The position numbers and the translations under genes were made by a program. 64,000 nt of DNA from Flagellimonas abyssi (GTDB lineage: Bacteria > Bacteroidota > Bacteroidia > Flavobacteriales > Flavobacteriaceae), in contig NZ_JAHZSV010000020.1 in NCBI RefSeq assembly GCF_019457905.1, positions 22,575 through 86,574 on the forward strand, in the 5' to 3' direction. Shown piece after piece: positions 35,238-43,500 of this stretch. The notes beneath the pieces were generated by a model. The model was not told the origin of the DNA, did not search any database, and saw only the letters and a program-made list of their open reading frames with translations. Every line of letters starts with the position of its first letter. Within the stretch, counting starts at the first letter, position 1.

Positions 35238-36335
35238 ATGGAAAAATCAACCCTAAAACTCACTCGAAAGATCCAACTCTTGATAGACCTCCCTACGAAA
35301 GAAGAGAAAAAGCAGGCTTTGGATAAACTGTACCAGTGGCAGAACAGGTGTTTTAGGGCAGCCAACCTAATAGTAACCCACCTTTATGTACAGGAAATGA
35401 TAAAAGAATTCTTTTATCTATCAGATGGGATAAAATATAAATTGGCAGATGAAAAGAAGGATGAACAAGGAATCCTTAACCGTTCTAGGACAAACACTAC
35501 CTATCGAGTCGTATCGGATCGTTTTAAAGGAGAAATCCCCACAAACATATTGTCCAATTTGAACCAAGCCTTGATTTCATCTTTCAAGAAAAATAGACCA
35601 GAGTATTGGAATGGTGAACGCTCCTTGAAAAACTTCAGGAGGGATATGGCCTTCCCTTTTGATTTGGAAGGTATGAGTGGATTACACTACAGTGAGGAGA
35701 AAAAAGCCTTTTGCTTCCGTTTGTTTCAGATTCCGTTTAAAACCTACTTGGGAAAGGACTTTACGGATAAACGAAAATTGTTGGAACGGGTAGTCGAGGG
35801 AGAGACTAAACTATGCACATCACATATCAAACTAAAAGACGGTAAGATTTTCTTATTAGCGGTATTCGAAATTGAAAAAGAAAGCCATGAATTAAGACCT
35901 GAGATTATTGCAGAGGCTTCTCTGTCCCTTGAATATCCCATTGTTGTAAGAGCCGGCAAAGCAAAGCTTACTATTGGTACAAAGGAAGAATTTTTATACA
36001 GAAGGCTGGCGATACAATCGGCACGCAGACGGGCAAAAATCGGGGCAACCTATTCCAAATCGGGTAAAGGCATCAAAAGAAAACTAAAGGCGGTTAACAA
36101 ACTTGGTCAAATGGAACGTCAATATGTCAATAACCGTTTGCATGTCTATAGCCGGAGGTTGATTGATTTTTGTGTTAAACATAGAGCAGGAACCCTCATA
36201 CTTTTGAATCAGGAGGAAAAAACCGAGATTGCTAAAGAAGAAGGGTTTGTATTAAGGAACTGGAGCTATTGTGATTTGATTACCAAAATAGAATACAAAG
36301 CTAAGAAAGCAGGTCTCGAATTAATTATTGATTAA
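35238..36335 (+). CDS. Nuclease-dead Cas12f/TnpB-like protein (dCas12f) (island 1)
   Basis: The 365-aa product follows the Cas12f/TnpB plan: helical REC part, wedge motif NFRRDMAFPF (132-141), SHIKLKDGKIFLLAVFEIEK (195-214), RuvC-I region, RRRAKIG...KRKLK, the helix YVNNRLHVYSRRLIDFCVKH (296-315) and NWSYCDLITKIEYKAKKAGLEL (341-362). The catalytic RuvC-I Asp (GIDxG) is replaced in AEASLSLEYPIVV (225-237). The RuvC-II Glu position reads LILLNQE (320-326). The protein stops where the zinc finger and RuvC-III Asp should follow. It should bind guide RNA and DNA but not cut. No TnpA or Cas1/2 is present. It is followed by its guide RNA. Confidence 0.82.
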   Translation: MEKSTLKLTRKIQLLIDLPTKEEKKQALDKLYQWQNRCFRAANLIVTHLYVQEMIKEFFYLSDGIKYKLADEKKDEQGILNRSRTNTTYRVVSDRFKGEIPTNILSNLNQALISSFKKNRPEYWNGERSLKNFRRDMAFPFDLEGMSGLHYSEEKKAFCFRLFQIPFKTYLGKDFTDKRKLLERVVEGETKLCTSHIKLKDGKIFLLAVFEIEKESHELRPEIIAEASLSLEYPIVVRAGKAKLTIGTKEEFLYRRLAIQSARRRAKIGATYSKSGKGIKRKLKAVNKLGQMERQYVNNRLHVYSRRLIDFCVKHRAGTLILLNQEEKTEIAKEEGFVLRNWSYCDLITKIEYKAKKAGLELIID

Positions 36336-36345
36336 TAGAATGGTC

Positions 36346-36431
36346 GAGGGTGCTTGTACACCCGTAAGGTGAGGTCAATGACACTCACTAAATGCTTGTG
36401 GCATATACAACGCGTGGGCTCTCTTATTTAA
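36346..36431 (+). ncRNA. Guide RNA of the island 1 sigma-dCas12f module
   Basis: The scaffold is 36346-36411 and starts 11 bases after the dCas12f stop. Stem 1 is GGGTG-CTTGTA-CACCC. Stem 2 is GTGAG...CTCAC enclosing GTC-AAT-GAC. Stem 3 is ATGC-TTGTG-GCAT, followed by ATACAAC. The island 2 copy keeps the loop-flanking sequence and all stems with compensatory changes. After ATACAAC the copies lose all similarity, as expected for a guide. The first 20 guide bases are GCGTGGGCTCTCTTATTTAA; the 3' end is not defined. The base before the guide is C. Confidence 0.75.
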
Positions 36432-36449
36432 ATAACGGATGATTACTAA

Positions 36450-36689
36450 TTAATTGATTTCCTTTAGCCTTTCACAAGGACTTACTAATTTATCTAGATT
36501 CCTGAGGTGGTTCCCTGAGATTCCATACCATATATTCCTGTACGACTTACGCTTTCTATCTTTAAGAAAATCACTTATTGGTTTGCCGGGGCCTTTATAT
36601 ATCACTTCAAGGTTACCGTCGGGAAAAATATGTGCAGCTATGAAATGTTCAAGTTCCTTATTGAAAGGATAGCTGAAGTTATATGCCAT
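36450..36689 (-). CDS. Small hypothetical protein (79 aa)
   Basis: Using the ATG at 36689 the product starts MAYNFSYPFNKELEHFIAAHIFPDGNLEV and ends CERLKEIN. Composition is protein-like and it has no recognised family; a longer start at 36737 is possible but adds a hydrophobic unlikely stretch. It is antisense to, and ends 18 bases beyond, the first 20 bases of the guide region. Confidence 0.45.
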   Translation of the reverse strand: MAYNFSYPFNKELEHFIAAHIFPDGNLEVIYKGPGKPISDFLKDRKRKSYRNIWYGISGNHLRNLDKLVSPCERLKEIN

Positions 36690-36797
36690 GCTAGCTTTGA
36701 TTTGAAAAAATATAATAGCATGTGAAAAATCAAGCAATTTTGCATGGTCAAATCCAATTTAATTTTAAGTCTATCTGAAAACTCTGATAGTTTATTC

Positions 36798-36826
36798 TTT
36801 AAATTGCAGATAATCTGTAATTTAAA
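36798..36826 (+). promoter_or_regulatory. 29-bp dyad upstream of the GDVxIGD gene pair (operator or hairpin)
   Basis: TTTAAATTGCAGAT and ATCTGTAATTTAAA are inverted copies with one mismatch around a single central base. The dyad lies 11 bases before the start of the 128-aa gene, suiting an operator over the promoter or a 5' leader hairpin. Confidence 0.5.
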
Positions 36827-36837
36827 TAGATAATAAT

Positions 36838-37224
36838 ATGCCAATGATAACAACCGCAGCTTTAACAGCTTTAATTACATCTCTTGCTCATAAGGGCTTC
36901 GAAAGTGCTTTTGAAAAAGCTGGAGAAAAAATTTCTGAAGGGGCCATTAATTGGCTTAAATCCTTGCTTTATAAAGATAACAGCCCTAAAAAAGCCTTAA
37001 AGGAATTACAGGAAAATCCTGAAAAGGAAGAAAAACAGCTAATTGTAAAATCCATAATAGAGAATTCCATTGAGGATAATGCAACCAATTTGAACTATCT
37101 AAGAGAAATTATTGAAATATTACCGAAGAACCAAAACCACATAACTAACTATAAAAATATCAATACTGGACAGATAAAAACTAGAGGCGGTGATGTGAAC
37201 ATAGGTGATAAATATGACAAATAA
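36838..37224 (+). CDS. Small GDVxIGD-motif protein (128 aa), partner of the TPR-PIN-like protein
   Basis: The protein starts with a hydrophobic helix (ITTAALTALITSLAHKGF), continues with amphipathic helices (SAFEKAGEKISEGAINWLKSLLY) and ends with NINTGQIKTRGGDVNIGDKY. This last motif, NINxGxIxTxxGDVxIGDK, recurs at the N-terminus of the next protein, whose gene overlaps by 11 bases. Such G-D-x-x-I-G-D beta repeats occur in effector-associated segments of bacterial conflict proteins, where they are thought to assemble partners. Function is unknown; I infer a two-component defence module. Confidence 0.6.
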   Translation: MPMITTAALTALITSLAHKGFESAFEKAGEKISEGAINWLKSLLYKDNSPKKALKELQENPEKEEKQLIVKSIIENSIEDNATNLNYLREIIEILPKNQNHITNYKNINTGQIKTRGGDVNIGDKYDK

Positions 37225-40200
37225 GAATATAAATCAAGGGGAGATAACTACCGAAAGCGGAGATGTACACATTGGTGATAAAATCACAAACCTAATTGAT
37301 GGGCTTTCCTTGGTACTGCATGAATACAAGCAACAATTAAAGAGCATAGAACAACTTATAAATGATTTTAAACCAAGAACTGCACTAAAATTACTGGAAG
37401 AAATTGAATTAAGGATAACGGAAAATGGGATAAATGACAACTTGATTCAAAGTAAAATATTGTTCCTAAAGGCTACTTGCAAAAGTGAACTTTTTGATTA
37501 TCCCGTACAAGTTACTGCTAACGAATTTATTCAATCCTATCTTTTGGCTAAAGAAGACAAAAGGCTTAAGGAAAAGGCCTGTGTTGAATATCTTAATCTT
37601 GATAATGAAAAGAAATCCTTGGAACTCGTCGATGAAATTCTTAGGATTGATGAATATAATTTGAATGCCTGGTATGTTAAAATCATTACCTCTCAGAATT
37701 TGAAATCTGTTATAAGAGAGGTGCCAAAAGTGATTTTTGAAAATTATGATTTCCAGTTGAATATAGCTTATTGGGTACTTGGGGTTGCGAAAAGGGAGTT
37801 TGCCGAGGAATGGGAACGCTTAGGACTCAAAGTGAGTGTAGATGTTGAGAAATACAAAAAGCTTACATTTCAAAATAAACATGCGTGGATAGTGGCACTG
37901 GATTTATTCATCAATAAAATTTTCAATGATTTTCCGATTCGATATGTTGCTGGCAAAAACTTTGTCTTTCAAGATGAATATATAATCGATGATGCAATAA
38001 AATTTTTAGAGAACTTTATTGCTCCCTTAGAAGAATCCGAAATTCAAGAATCAATATATCATCAAAAATTTTTTTACAACTACTTTCAATATCACAGTAC
38101 GAAAGAAGGTAGGTTTCTTGATGAATTGGAAACAATCTATTCGAAACTTCCAAAGTTAAATTGGTTTTATACAATGACCTACTGTCAAGCCATTAACCAT
38201 AATGGAAATTTCCAAAAATCCATTGAGGTCATTCAAGAATATGAGGATAAGGTAGGTGAAAAGATTAGTGAACTATTCCTGTTTAAGGCCTCATTACTTT
38301 TTTTATCTGGTAAAAGAGATGGGATTCCACAGGTTTTTGGTGAATATTTGAATACGGTCAACATTATTGACGAGCCTGTAGGGTTTAATATTCTAAATGC
38401 TTTTTTGAATCCACTTTCGTCCTTCACTAGTGAACAAGAATTTAAAAAGATTCTGGATAGTGTCTTTAAAAAGAATTTCAAATCAGAGGACTTGAAAAAT
38501 TTATTCCAAATCACATGTGAAATAAGGTACACTAAGGATATAAATGAGCATGAGTTGTTTGATAAATTAACGAAACTGTCCAAGGTAAAGGAATTAGACC
38601 AAAACTATAAGGATTTACTCGCAGAGAATTTTCAGAATATTGGACGAACGGAAGAAGCAGTTAAATTTATTGGAACCTACTTGGATAAAACGAAGGTGTC
38701 TCCTTCTCTTAGATTTTATATTGTCTTGCTCGAAAAATTACTAACCAAGAACAAGGAAAGTGGTCGGGGAATATATAAAGAGTTACTTGACCTCCTGTCC
38801 TTTTATCGTTTGAACAGTAAAGAGCCGGATGAGTATTTGTTGGGTATTGAACATAACCTTAATCTCGCGAAAAATGATTGGGAGAATTTGAAAGAGGTTG
38901 ATATTATTTTGTTCCAGTCCTTTCCAAACAATGAATTATATCTGCTTTTTTACCTACTATGTCTCGAAAAACTCAATTTACTTGAAGAATTAAAAGAGGT
39001 TTCAAAAACCACACCCACTAATTTTGAAAATGTATCTGTTGGAATACAGGTGAGTAAGTTACTGCTGAGAAATAAGGTGTATAAAGAAAAGGGAGCACAG
39101 ATAATGTACAACCTTGCCATAGAGCCTTCCAATACTGAGGCCAGAAAATTATTTTTTGGTATTGCTCATTTGTTCAATGCAGATTTTTTTCGACAATTTG
39201 AATTTGTTGAAAAAGGGGTGTGGGTCAAATATTCAATAAATAGTGGAGTAGTTGAGGAAGTGAAAATAACCAAGGTGACTGGTATTCAGAAGGAACTGTT
39301 AGGCAGAAAAGTTGGAGACAAATTTTCAATCGAACAACCGTTGACCGGAAATATAAATGTGATTGAAGTGTTGAATATCTATAATGATGCATTAAAGCTC
39401 AATTATGATATACAAAAGGAAGCCCAAAACCCAATGAACGATTTAGGATTTGCAGCACTTCAATTTCCTGAAAAGATTGAAGATTTTGAAGATTTTCTTG
39501 TTAAACAATTCGGCCCAAAACAAAGCCAAGAGAATGCAATTCGAGAGAAGCATCTAAACGATTATTACAATTATAGAATTGGATTTACTGAAGTAAGTAG
39601 ATCCGTCTTTAATAATCCTGTTGAAGCCTACCTTGCCTTGACCCACGAACGAGACAAAAAGTTTACTACTATCCCACTATTGATTACCCCAACTATATTG
39701 GAAGAAACAGAGTTTACTCTTGATTTTACATCGCTTTTACTTTTTTATCAACTCGAACAGAATCTGGATTTTAATTTCAAAATAAAGTTCAAGATTTCAT
39801 ATTTGATCAAAGATTGGGTCAAATTACTACTTGTGGAAGAAAAAAGTTCCAGAGGGCCTTTTGCAAGTCTTAATATTGATACCAAAGGTATTAAAAGATA
39901 TTTGGTACCCGAAGATTACAAAGATAATCGCATTAATTTTTTCGAAAGTATTTTGAATTGGATAGAGGAAAATTGTGTTGTGGATTTGGTGGAAGAGAAA
40001 TTGGACATAGCATATCAGTTAGAAGATAATATGGATGAAGCTGATTTAACTATGAAGCTAATGGTGGACAATATGCACTTTGCCTTACGGGAAAATAATC
40101 ATTTAATAACTAGTGATAGTACATTATACCTTTTTCAGGCTAAATCGAAATTGAAAAATAATATAATCGGTCCTGAAAAGTTCTTACTACACTTCCACGC

Positions 40201-40609
40201 AACCAAGTGCAATACCGAATTTTATAGATTTTTGTTAAAGACTAATTATATAGGTGTTGATATTAATCTTGATACATTAAAAAATGAATTCTTTGCTTTG
40301 TTGTCCGGTAATGAGAATTACTACGGCAAATGCCTCGAAAATCTTTCTTATAGTGTACACAACAATCCAGAGGTTATCAATGTTACTTCTAAATTCCTAA
40401 AAGGATTGTATCTTATGGAATCGGTCACAATCGAAAATAAGAACCTGCACTCGTTTGAGCTTTTTAAAAGTACTTTTTACTCCATGCCGGAAAGTTTGAT
40501 TAGGGTTTATAGGAACACAATCGTAAGGGAATTTACACTTCTAGGTAATTATTATGATGAAGTTCTTAAAATGTTTGATAGCACCAAATCCCTTTTTAAT
40601 TCAAAATAG
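37214..40609 (+). CDS. Large TPR / GreAB-C-like / PIN-like protein (1131 aa)
   Basis: I chose the ATG at 37214 rather than a GTG at 37205. The N-terminus carries the motif NINQGEITTESGDVHIGDK shared with the preceding protein. Residues of about 40-640 are helical TPR-like repeats. A segment around 700 (GIQKELLGRKVGDKFSIEQPLTGNINVIEVLNI) resembles the C-terminal domain of GreA/GreB. The last 300 residues suggest a PIN-like nuclease fold (PLLITPTILEETEF... MVDNMHFALRENNHLITSDSTLYLF). All three assignments are by pattern. If right, it may be a ribonuclease effector with a TPR sensor. Confidence 0.6.
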   Translation: MTNKNINQGEITTESGDVHIGDKITNLIDGLSLVLHEYKQQLKSIEQLINDFKPRTALKLLEEIELRITENGINDNLIQSKILFLKATCKSELFDYPVQVTANEFIQSYLLAKEDKRLKEKACVEYLNLDNEKKSLELVDEILRIDEYNLNAWYVKIITSQNLKSVIREVPKVIFENYDFQLNIAYWVLGVAKREFAEEWERLGLKVSVDVEKYKKLTFQNKHAWIVALDLFINKIFNDFPIRYVAGKNFVFQDEYIIDDAIKFLENFIAPLEESEIQESIYHQKFFYNYFQYHSTKEGRFLDELETIYSKLPKLNWFYTMTYCQAINHNGNFQKSIEVIQEYEDKVGEKISELFLFKASLLFLSGKRDGIPQVFGEYLNTVNIIDEPVGFNILNAFLNPLSSFTSEQEFKKILDSVFKKNFKSEDLKNLFQITCEIRYTKDINEHELFDKLTKLSKVKELDQNYKDLLAENFQNIGRTEEAVKFIGTYLDKTKVSPSLRFYIVLLEKLLTKNKESGRGIYKELLDLLSFYRLNSKEPDEYLLGIEHNLNLAKNDWENLKEVDIILFQSFPNNELYLLFYLLCLEKLNLLEELKEVSKTTPTNFENVSVGIQVSKLLLRNKVYKEKGAQIMYNLAIEPSNTEARKLFFGIAHLFNADFFRQFEFVEKGVWVKYSINSGVVEEVKITKVTGIQKELLGRKVGDKFSIEQPLTGNINVIEVLNIYNDALKLNYDIQKEAQNPMNDLGFAALQFPEKIEDFEDFLVKQFGPKQSQENAIREKHLNDYYNYRIGFTEVSRSVFNNPVEAYLALTHERDKKFTTIPLLITPTILEETEFTLDFTSLLLFYQLEQNLDFNFKIKFKISYLIKDWVKLLLVEEKSSRGPFASLNIDTKGIKRYLVPEDYKDNRINFFESILNWIEENCVVDLVEEKLDIAYQLEDNMDEADLTMKLMVDNMHFALRENNHLITSDSTLYLFQAKSKLKNNIIGPEKFLLHFHATKCNTEFYRFLLKTNYIGVDINLDTLKNEFFALLSGNENYYGKCLENLSYSVHNNPEVINVTSKFLKGLYLMESVTIENKNLHSFELFKSTFYSMPESLIRVYRNTIVREFTLLGNYYDEVLKMFDSTKSLFNSK

Positions 40610-40737
40610 AATGAAAATCCTAATAAATACGTGCAAATTCTATCTCTGAATACTCTTTGCGGTTTTAATAGTGTCCTTAGTAATTTCCATGTGTTGGCTA
40701 ATGTTAAAGTCTTGGTACGGTATTCCTAAATGGGCAC

Positions 40738-40950
40738 ATGAATTTGGAGATAGTTTTTGGAATGGCCAATAGCATTTTTTGAGCTTTGGCATTTGCATTC
40801 CTTATAGTTAAAGCACTCCTCCAGAAAAGAGTACTTGAATTACAGTGCAAAAAGTTAATTGAAACTAAAAAAGAAGTAAAAATATCGGCTGATTCCCAAA
40901 TGGAGACTGTTCGTGCCCTTCAAGGGATTATTGACATTAATTATTATTAA
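40738..40950 (+). pseudogene. Small membrane protein with in-frame TGA
   Basis: One frame reads MNLEIVFGMANSIF, stop, ALAFAFLIVKALLQKRVLELQ..., ending ALQGIIDINYY. Replacing the TGA at 40780-40782 by TGG would give a continuous TM helix followed by a basic coiled segment, typical of small membrane proteins. It is either a recent nonsense mutant or a shorter gene starting at a later TTG. The rest of the 40610-41008 interval shows nothing else. Confidence 0.35.
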
Positions 40951-41008
40951 TAATATTATCTTATTCTATTTTATAAGTGGACAAAAATTTAAAATACTAT
41001 TATAAACC

Positions 41009-43018
41009 ATGAAAGCCTTTTACTTTTTTTTGTTTTTTTTCCCAACTTTATTGATAAGTCAGTATCAAATAAATGAAAATAATTTTCAAATATTAAAAGA
41101 TCTTAAAGGAGAAATACTACTTGTAGATACTTATCAAAATCATCTAATTGATGACATGTACATTAAAGTATTTAATTCGGGTTCAACTAAAAAAAAATTA
41201 GAAAAAGAAATAGTAATTCTAGATAATTGGGATAGTAGAACTGAAAGACTTTTTTATGAAAATGGAGAGTTGCAATCTGAGAGCAGATTTAAGAATGGTG
41301 TCCTATATGAACAAATCCATTATTACGATAACGGTTCAGTAAGGGGCATTTCCATTTATAACGATAAGGGGAAAAAAATTAGCCAAAAAAATTTTGATTA
41401 TAACGGCAAGTTGTATGGAATATATCATGCTGTAAATGATTCTGTAGATACTACAGAGTTTTACTTTAAAGATGGAAAGACTGCTTTAAGAAAAAGTCGT
41501 ACGGGAGAAGATATTATTACAGAATATTACAACCAATCTAACGGTCTAATTCTAGCAGAGGAAACGATTACATCAACATACGAAAAGGAATGCTTTTATA
41601 GTTCAGATGGTGATTTGCTTAATGAGTCAGATTTTACTTTCGAATTTCTATTTGATGTTAAAAAATCAAAATACGGCAAAAATAGGGTTATCTCTGCATT
41701 AAAAATTATTGGAAATTTCGAAAATGGATTTCCTCAAGGTACCGTTGAAAGGTCAACAAATTCAAAAGAATCATATGATATACTCAATTATAAAAATGGC
41801 TTTAAACATGGATTACAACAATATTTCAGGATTGACCATGGAACTAAAGAAAACGAATTGGTTGTTGAAAAAATCTATAAAGCTGGTCAATTAATTGAAG
41901 TTAAACGATTCGATAAAAATAACAGAATCCGTGATATAGATTACTTATTGAAGGGGAAAACAAAAGTATTTAAAGACGGTGTTCCACAGTATTTTGTGTT
42001 GAATAAAAGAAATATTTATAATAGAAACCAAAGATTAAATTTAGATGATACTCCTTATGGAGGGAAGCTAGTCGAGAATGGGGATGAATTGTATTATGAA
42101 AATGGCTACTTAATAAAAAGAAAGAATTTTGATTCCAATAAAAATCTTGTTAGCGAGATAAAATACTATCCAGGTTACAAAACTGAAACATATTATTACA
42201 GGAGAGAATTCTCCAAATCTAATAAACCCTTGAAATTTTTGGAAAGAAAGGTTTCTAATACAGATAGCCGAAATATATATTTTGAACACTATTTTAAAAA
42301 GACAGGAGAAATTCTACACATTAACGAGTATAGTAAAGATTTCAAACATAAAGGCGTCTACAAGAAATTTGTTGTCAATGTTAAAGGTAAAGTTGTAGCC
42401 TTAGATGTTATTAATTATAATCAAAACGGTACTTTACACGGTACTTTCAACAAAGATAGTTATTTGGCAGAAACGTGGAATTTGAAAATGGCAGATAATT
42501 GTACTGCATTTTATAGAAATGGAAAATTAGAAGGCACGGTAACTTATTATAGTAAGAGTGGTACAACGGAAAGCAGGAAACCTTATTTGTTAGATTATTA
42601 TGAAAATAATATACTGGTGAATAGACACATACTATTGAGATCTCCAGCAATCGCAACAAACTCTAATAGCAATAAGCCAAAAACTAATTCTAGTGCTGGC
42701 ACTAAGTTTTATTATAATAGGGACTTTATTGTTAAGTCGCAAAAATGTACGTATGATGTATATTTTATTAATACTACAAATGGAAATTTTGATTGCCGCA
42801 ATTACAAATTAATGGGAAGTGTTTCCCCATCCTCACCAATAACAGTAAGTCTCAAAGAAAATGAATCGGGTATAATTAAAGTATTAAAAATAGGTAAGAA
42901 AAATTTATGTGAACAATCCGGAAGTACAAAGCAATTATGGAATATTTCACCAAAAAAAATTAATAAAGACATTTCAATTGTTTTAAGTCCTTTTCTACAT
43001 GATTTTGAATGTCGGTAA
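41009..43018 (+). CDS. Secreted MORN-repeat (YwqK-like) protein
   Basis: The 669-aa protein has a signal peptide (MKAFYFFLFFFPTLLIS, cleaved near Ser17-Gln18). Many MORN_2-type repeats follow, such as ERLFYENGELQSESRFKNGVLYEQIHYYDNGSVRGISIY and KFYYN, the pattern called YwqK-family in annotation. The C-terminal 130 residues form a separate, non-repetitive domain with Cys pairs (KSQKCTYDVYFINTTNGNFDCRNYKL). MORN_2 proteins sit at the envelope or act as immunity-like partners; the role here is unknown. It is the last gene of island 1, very AT-rich and probably a recent arrival. Confidence 0.75.
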   Translation: MKAFYFFLFFFPTLLISQYQINENNFQILKDLKGEILLVDTYQNHLIDDMYIKVFNSGSTKKKLEKEIVILDNWDSRTERLFYENGELQSESRFKNGVLYEQIHYYDNGSVRGISIYNDKGKKISQKNFDYNGKLYGIYHAVNDSVDTTEFYFKDGKTALRKSRTGEDIITEYYNQSNGLILAEETITSTYEKECFYSSDGDLLNESDFTFEFLFDVKKSKYGKNRVISALKIIGNFENGFPQGTVERSTNSKESYDILNYKNGFKHGLQQYFRIDHGTKENELVVEKIYKAGQLIEVKRFDKNNRIRDIDYLLKGKTKVFKDGVPQYFVLNKRNIYNRNQRLNLDDTPYGGKLVENGDELYYENGYLIKRKNFDSNKNLVSEIKYYPGYKTETYYYRREFSKSNKPLKFLERKVSNTDSRNIYFEHYFKKTGEILHINEYSKDFKHKGVYKKFVVNVKGKVVALDVINYNQNGTLHGTFNKDSYLAETWNLKMADNCTAFYRNGKLEGTVTYYSKSGTTESRKPYLLDYYENNILVNRHILLRSPAIATNSNSNKPKTNSSAGTKFYYNRDFIVKSQKCTYDVYFINTTNGNFDCRNYKLMGSVSPSSPITVSLKENESGIIKVLKIGKKNLCEQSGSTKQLWNISPKKINKDISIVLSPFLHDFECR

Positions 43019-43272
43019 TATCGGATTTGAGTTATGAGCTTAATTAAAAGTTCGATAATCAGGTTTTTAATATTTAAACGTAAACTGATGAATCTGAAAC
43101 GCTCAAGGTTAAATCGTTGCTTTTCAAAAAAATGCCTAAATTAGTGGTGTGAAACTCCCATAAGTTTTGCCTCTGGATGTGCCGATTTGAACACGGTTCA
43201 GAGTTCGGTTAACTGGTCTTGGTTAACAGTGTAAAAAATTAAAAATCAGCTATTTATATTCTTAGGGGTGGG
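43019..43272. other. Right end of island 1
   Basis: No gene. Repeated short sequences (GAGTTCGGTTAACTGG, GGTTAAC) resemble GAGTTCGGTGAATGG at the left end near 24590 and could be integrase arm sites. GGGGTGG just before the att core forms an inverted pair with CCACCCC inside it. Confidence 0.4.
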
Positions 43273-43291
43273 CCTGCCACCCCGACGAACC
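43273..43291 (+). repeat. Junction attachment site (attR of island 1 / attL of island 2)
   Basis: CCTGCCACCCCGACGAACC is identical to 24469-24487. The following 130 bases also resemble the island 1 left end, so this is where island 2 begins. Confidence 0.85.
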
Positions 43292-43500
43292 TAGAAATAG
43301 GTCACAACAAAACACTGTTAATCATTTGATTTTCAGTGTTTTTTGTTTTTTATGCATTCATTTGATTTCATTTAAAACCAAATAAAAGGTGTGCAATTCG
43401 GTGTACAGCGATTAATCTGGAATGTACTAACTTGAAAGGACTTTAGAGTACGATTTGACTTTCGTCTTTACAATTTATTGTTTAACCAAAGTCATGGAAA

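Larger units (their letters stand above)
24469..43291 (+). mobile_element. Island 1: integrative mobilizable element in tRNA-Pro (about 18.8 kb)
   Basis: It is bounded by att repeats. It carries an IntDOT-like integrase, a candidate oriT, a BfmA/BtgA-type protein and a relaxase, but no type IV secretion genes, so it should need a helper. Its cargo is a lipoprotein, an Avs-like protein, a sigma-dCas12f-guide RNA module, a GDVxIGD/TPR-PIN pair and a MORN protein. Base composition varies between the GC-richer mobilization genes and the AT-rich cargo, consistent with a mosaic. Confidence 0.85.

Noticed and set aside
34439..36431. An IS200/IS605 element with an active TnpB
   Set aside because: No TnpA gene or transposon ends are seen, the RuvC residues are lost, and both copies are tightly linked to a sigma factor.
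36346..36440. A CRISPR array next to the Cas12f-like gene
   Set aside because: There is a single scaffold with one variable end and no repeated repeat-spacer units; no Cas1 or Cas2 nearby.
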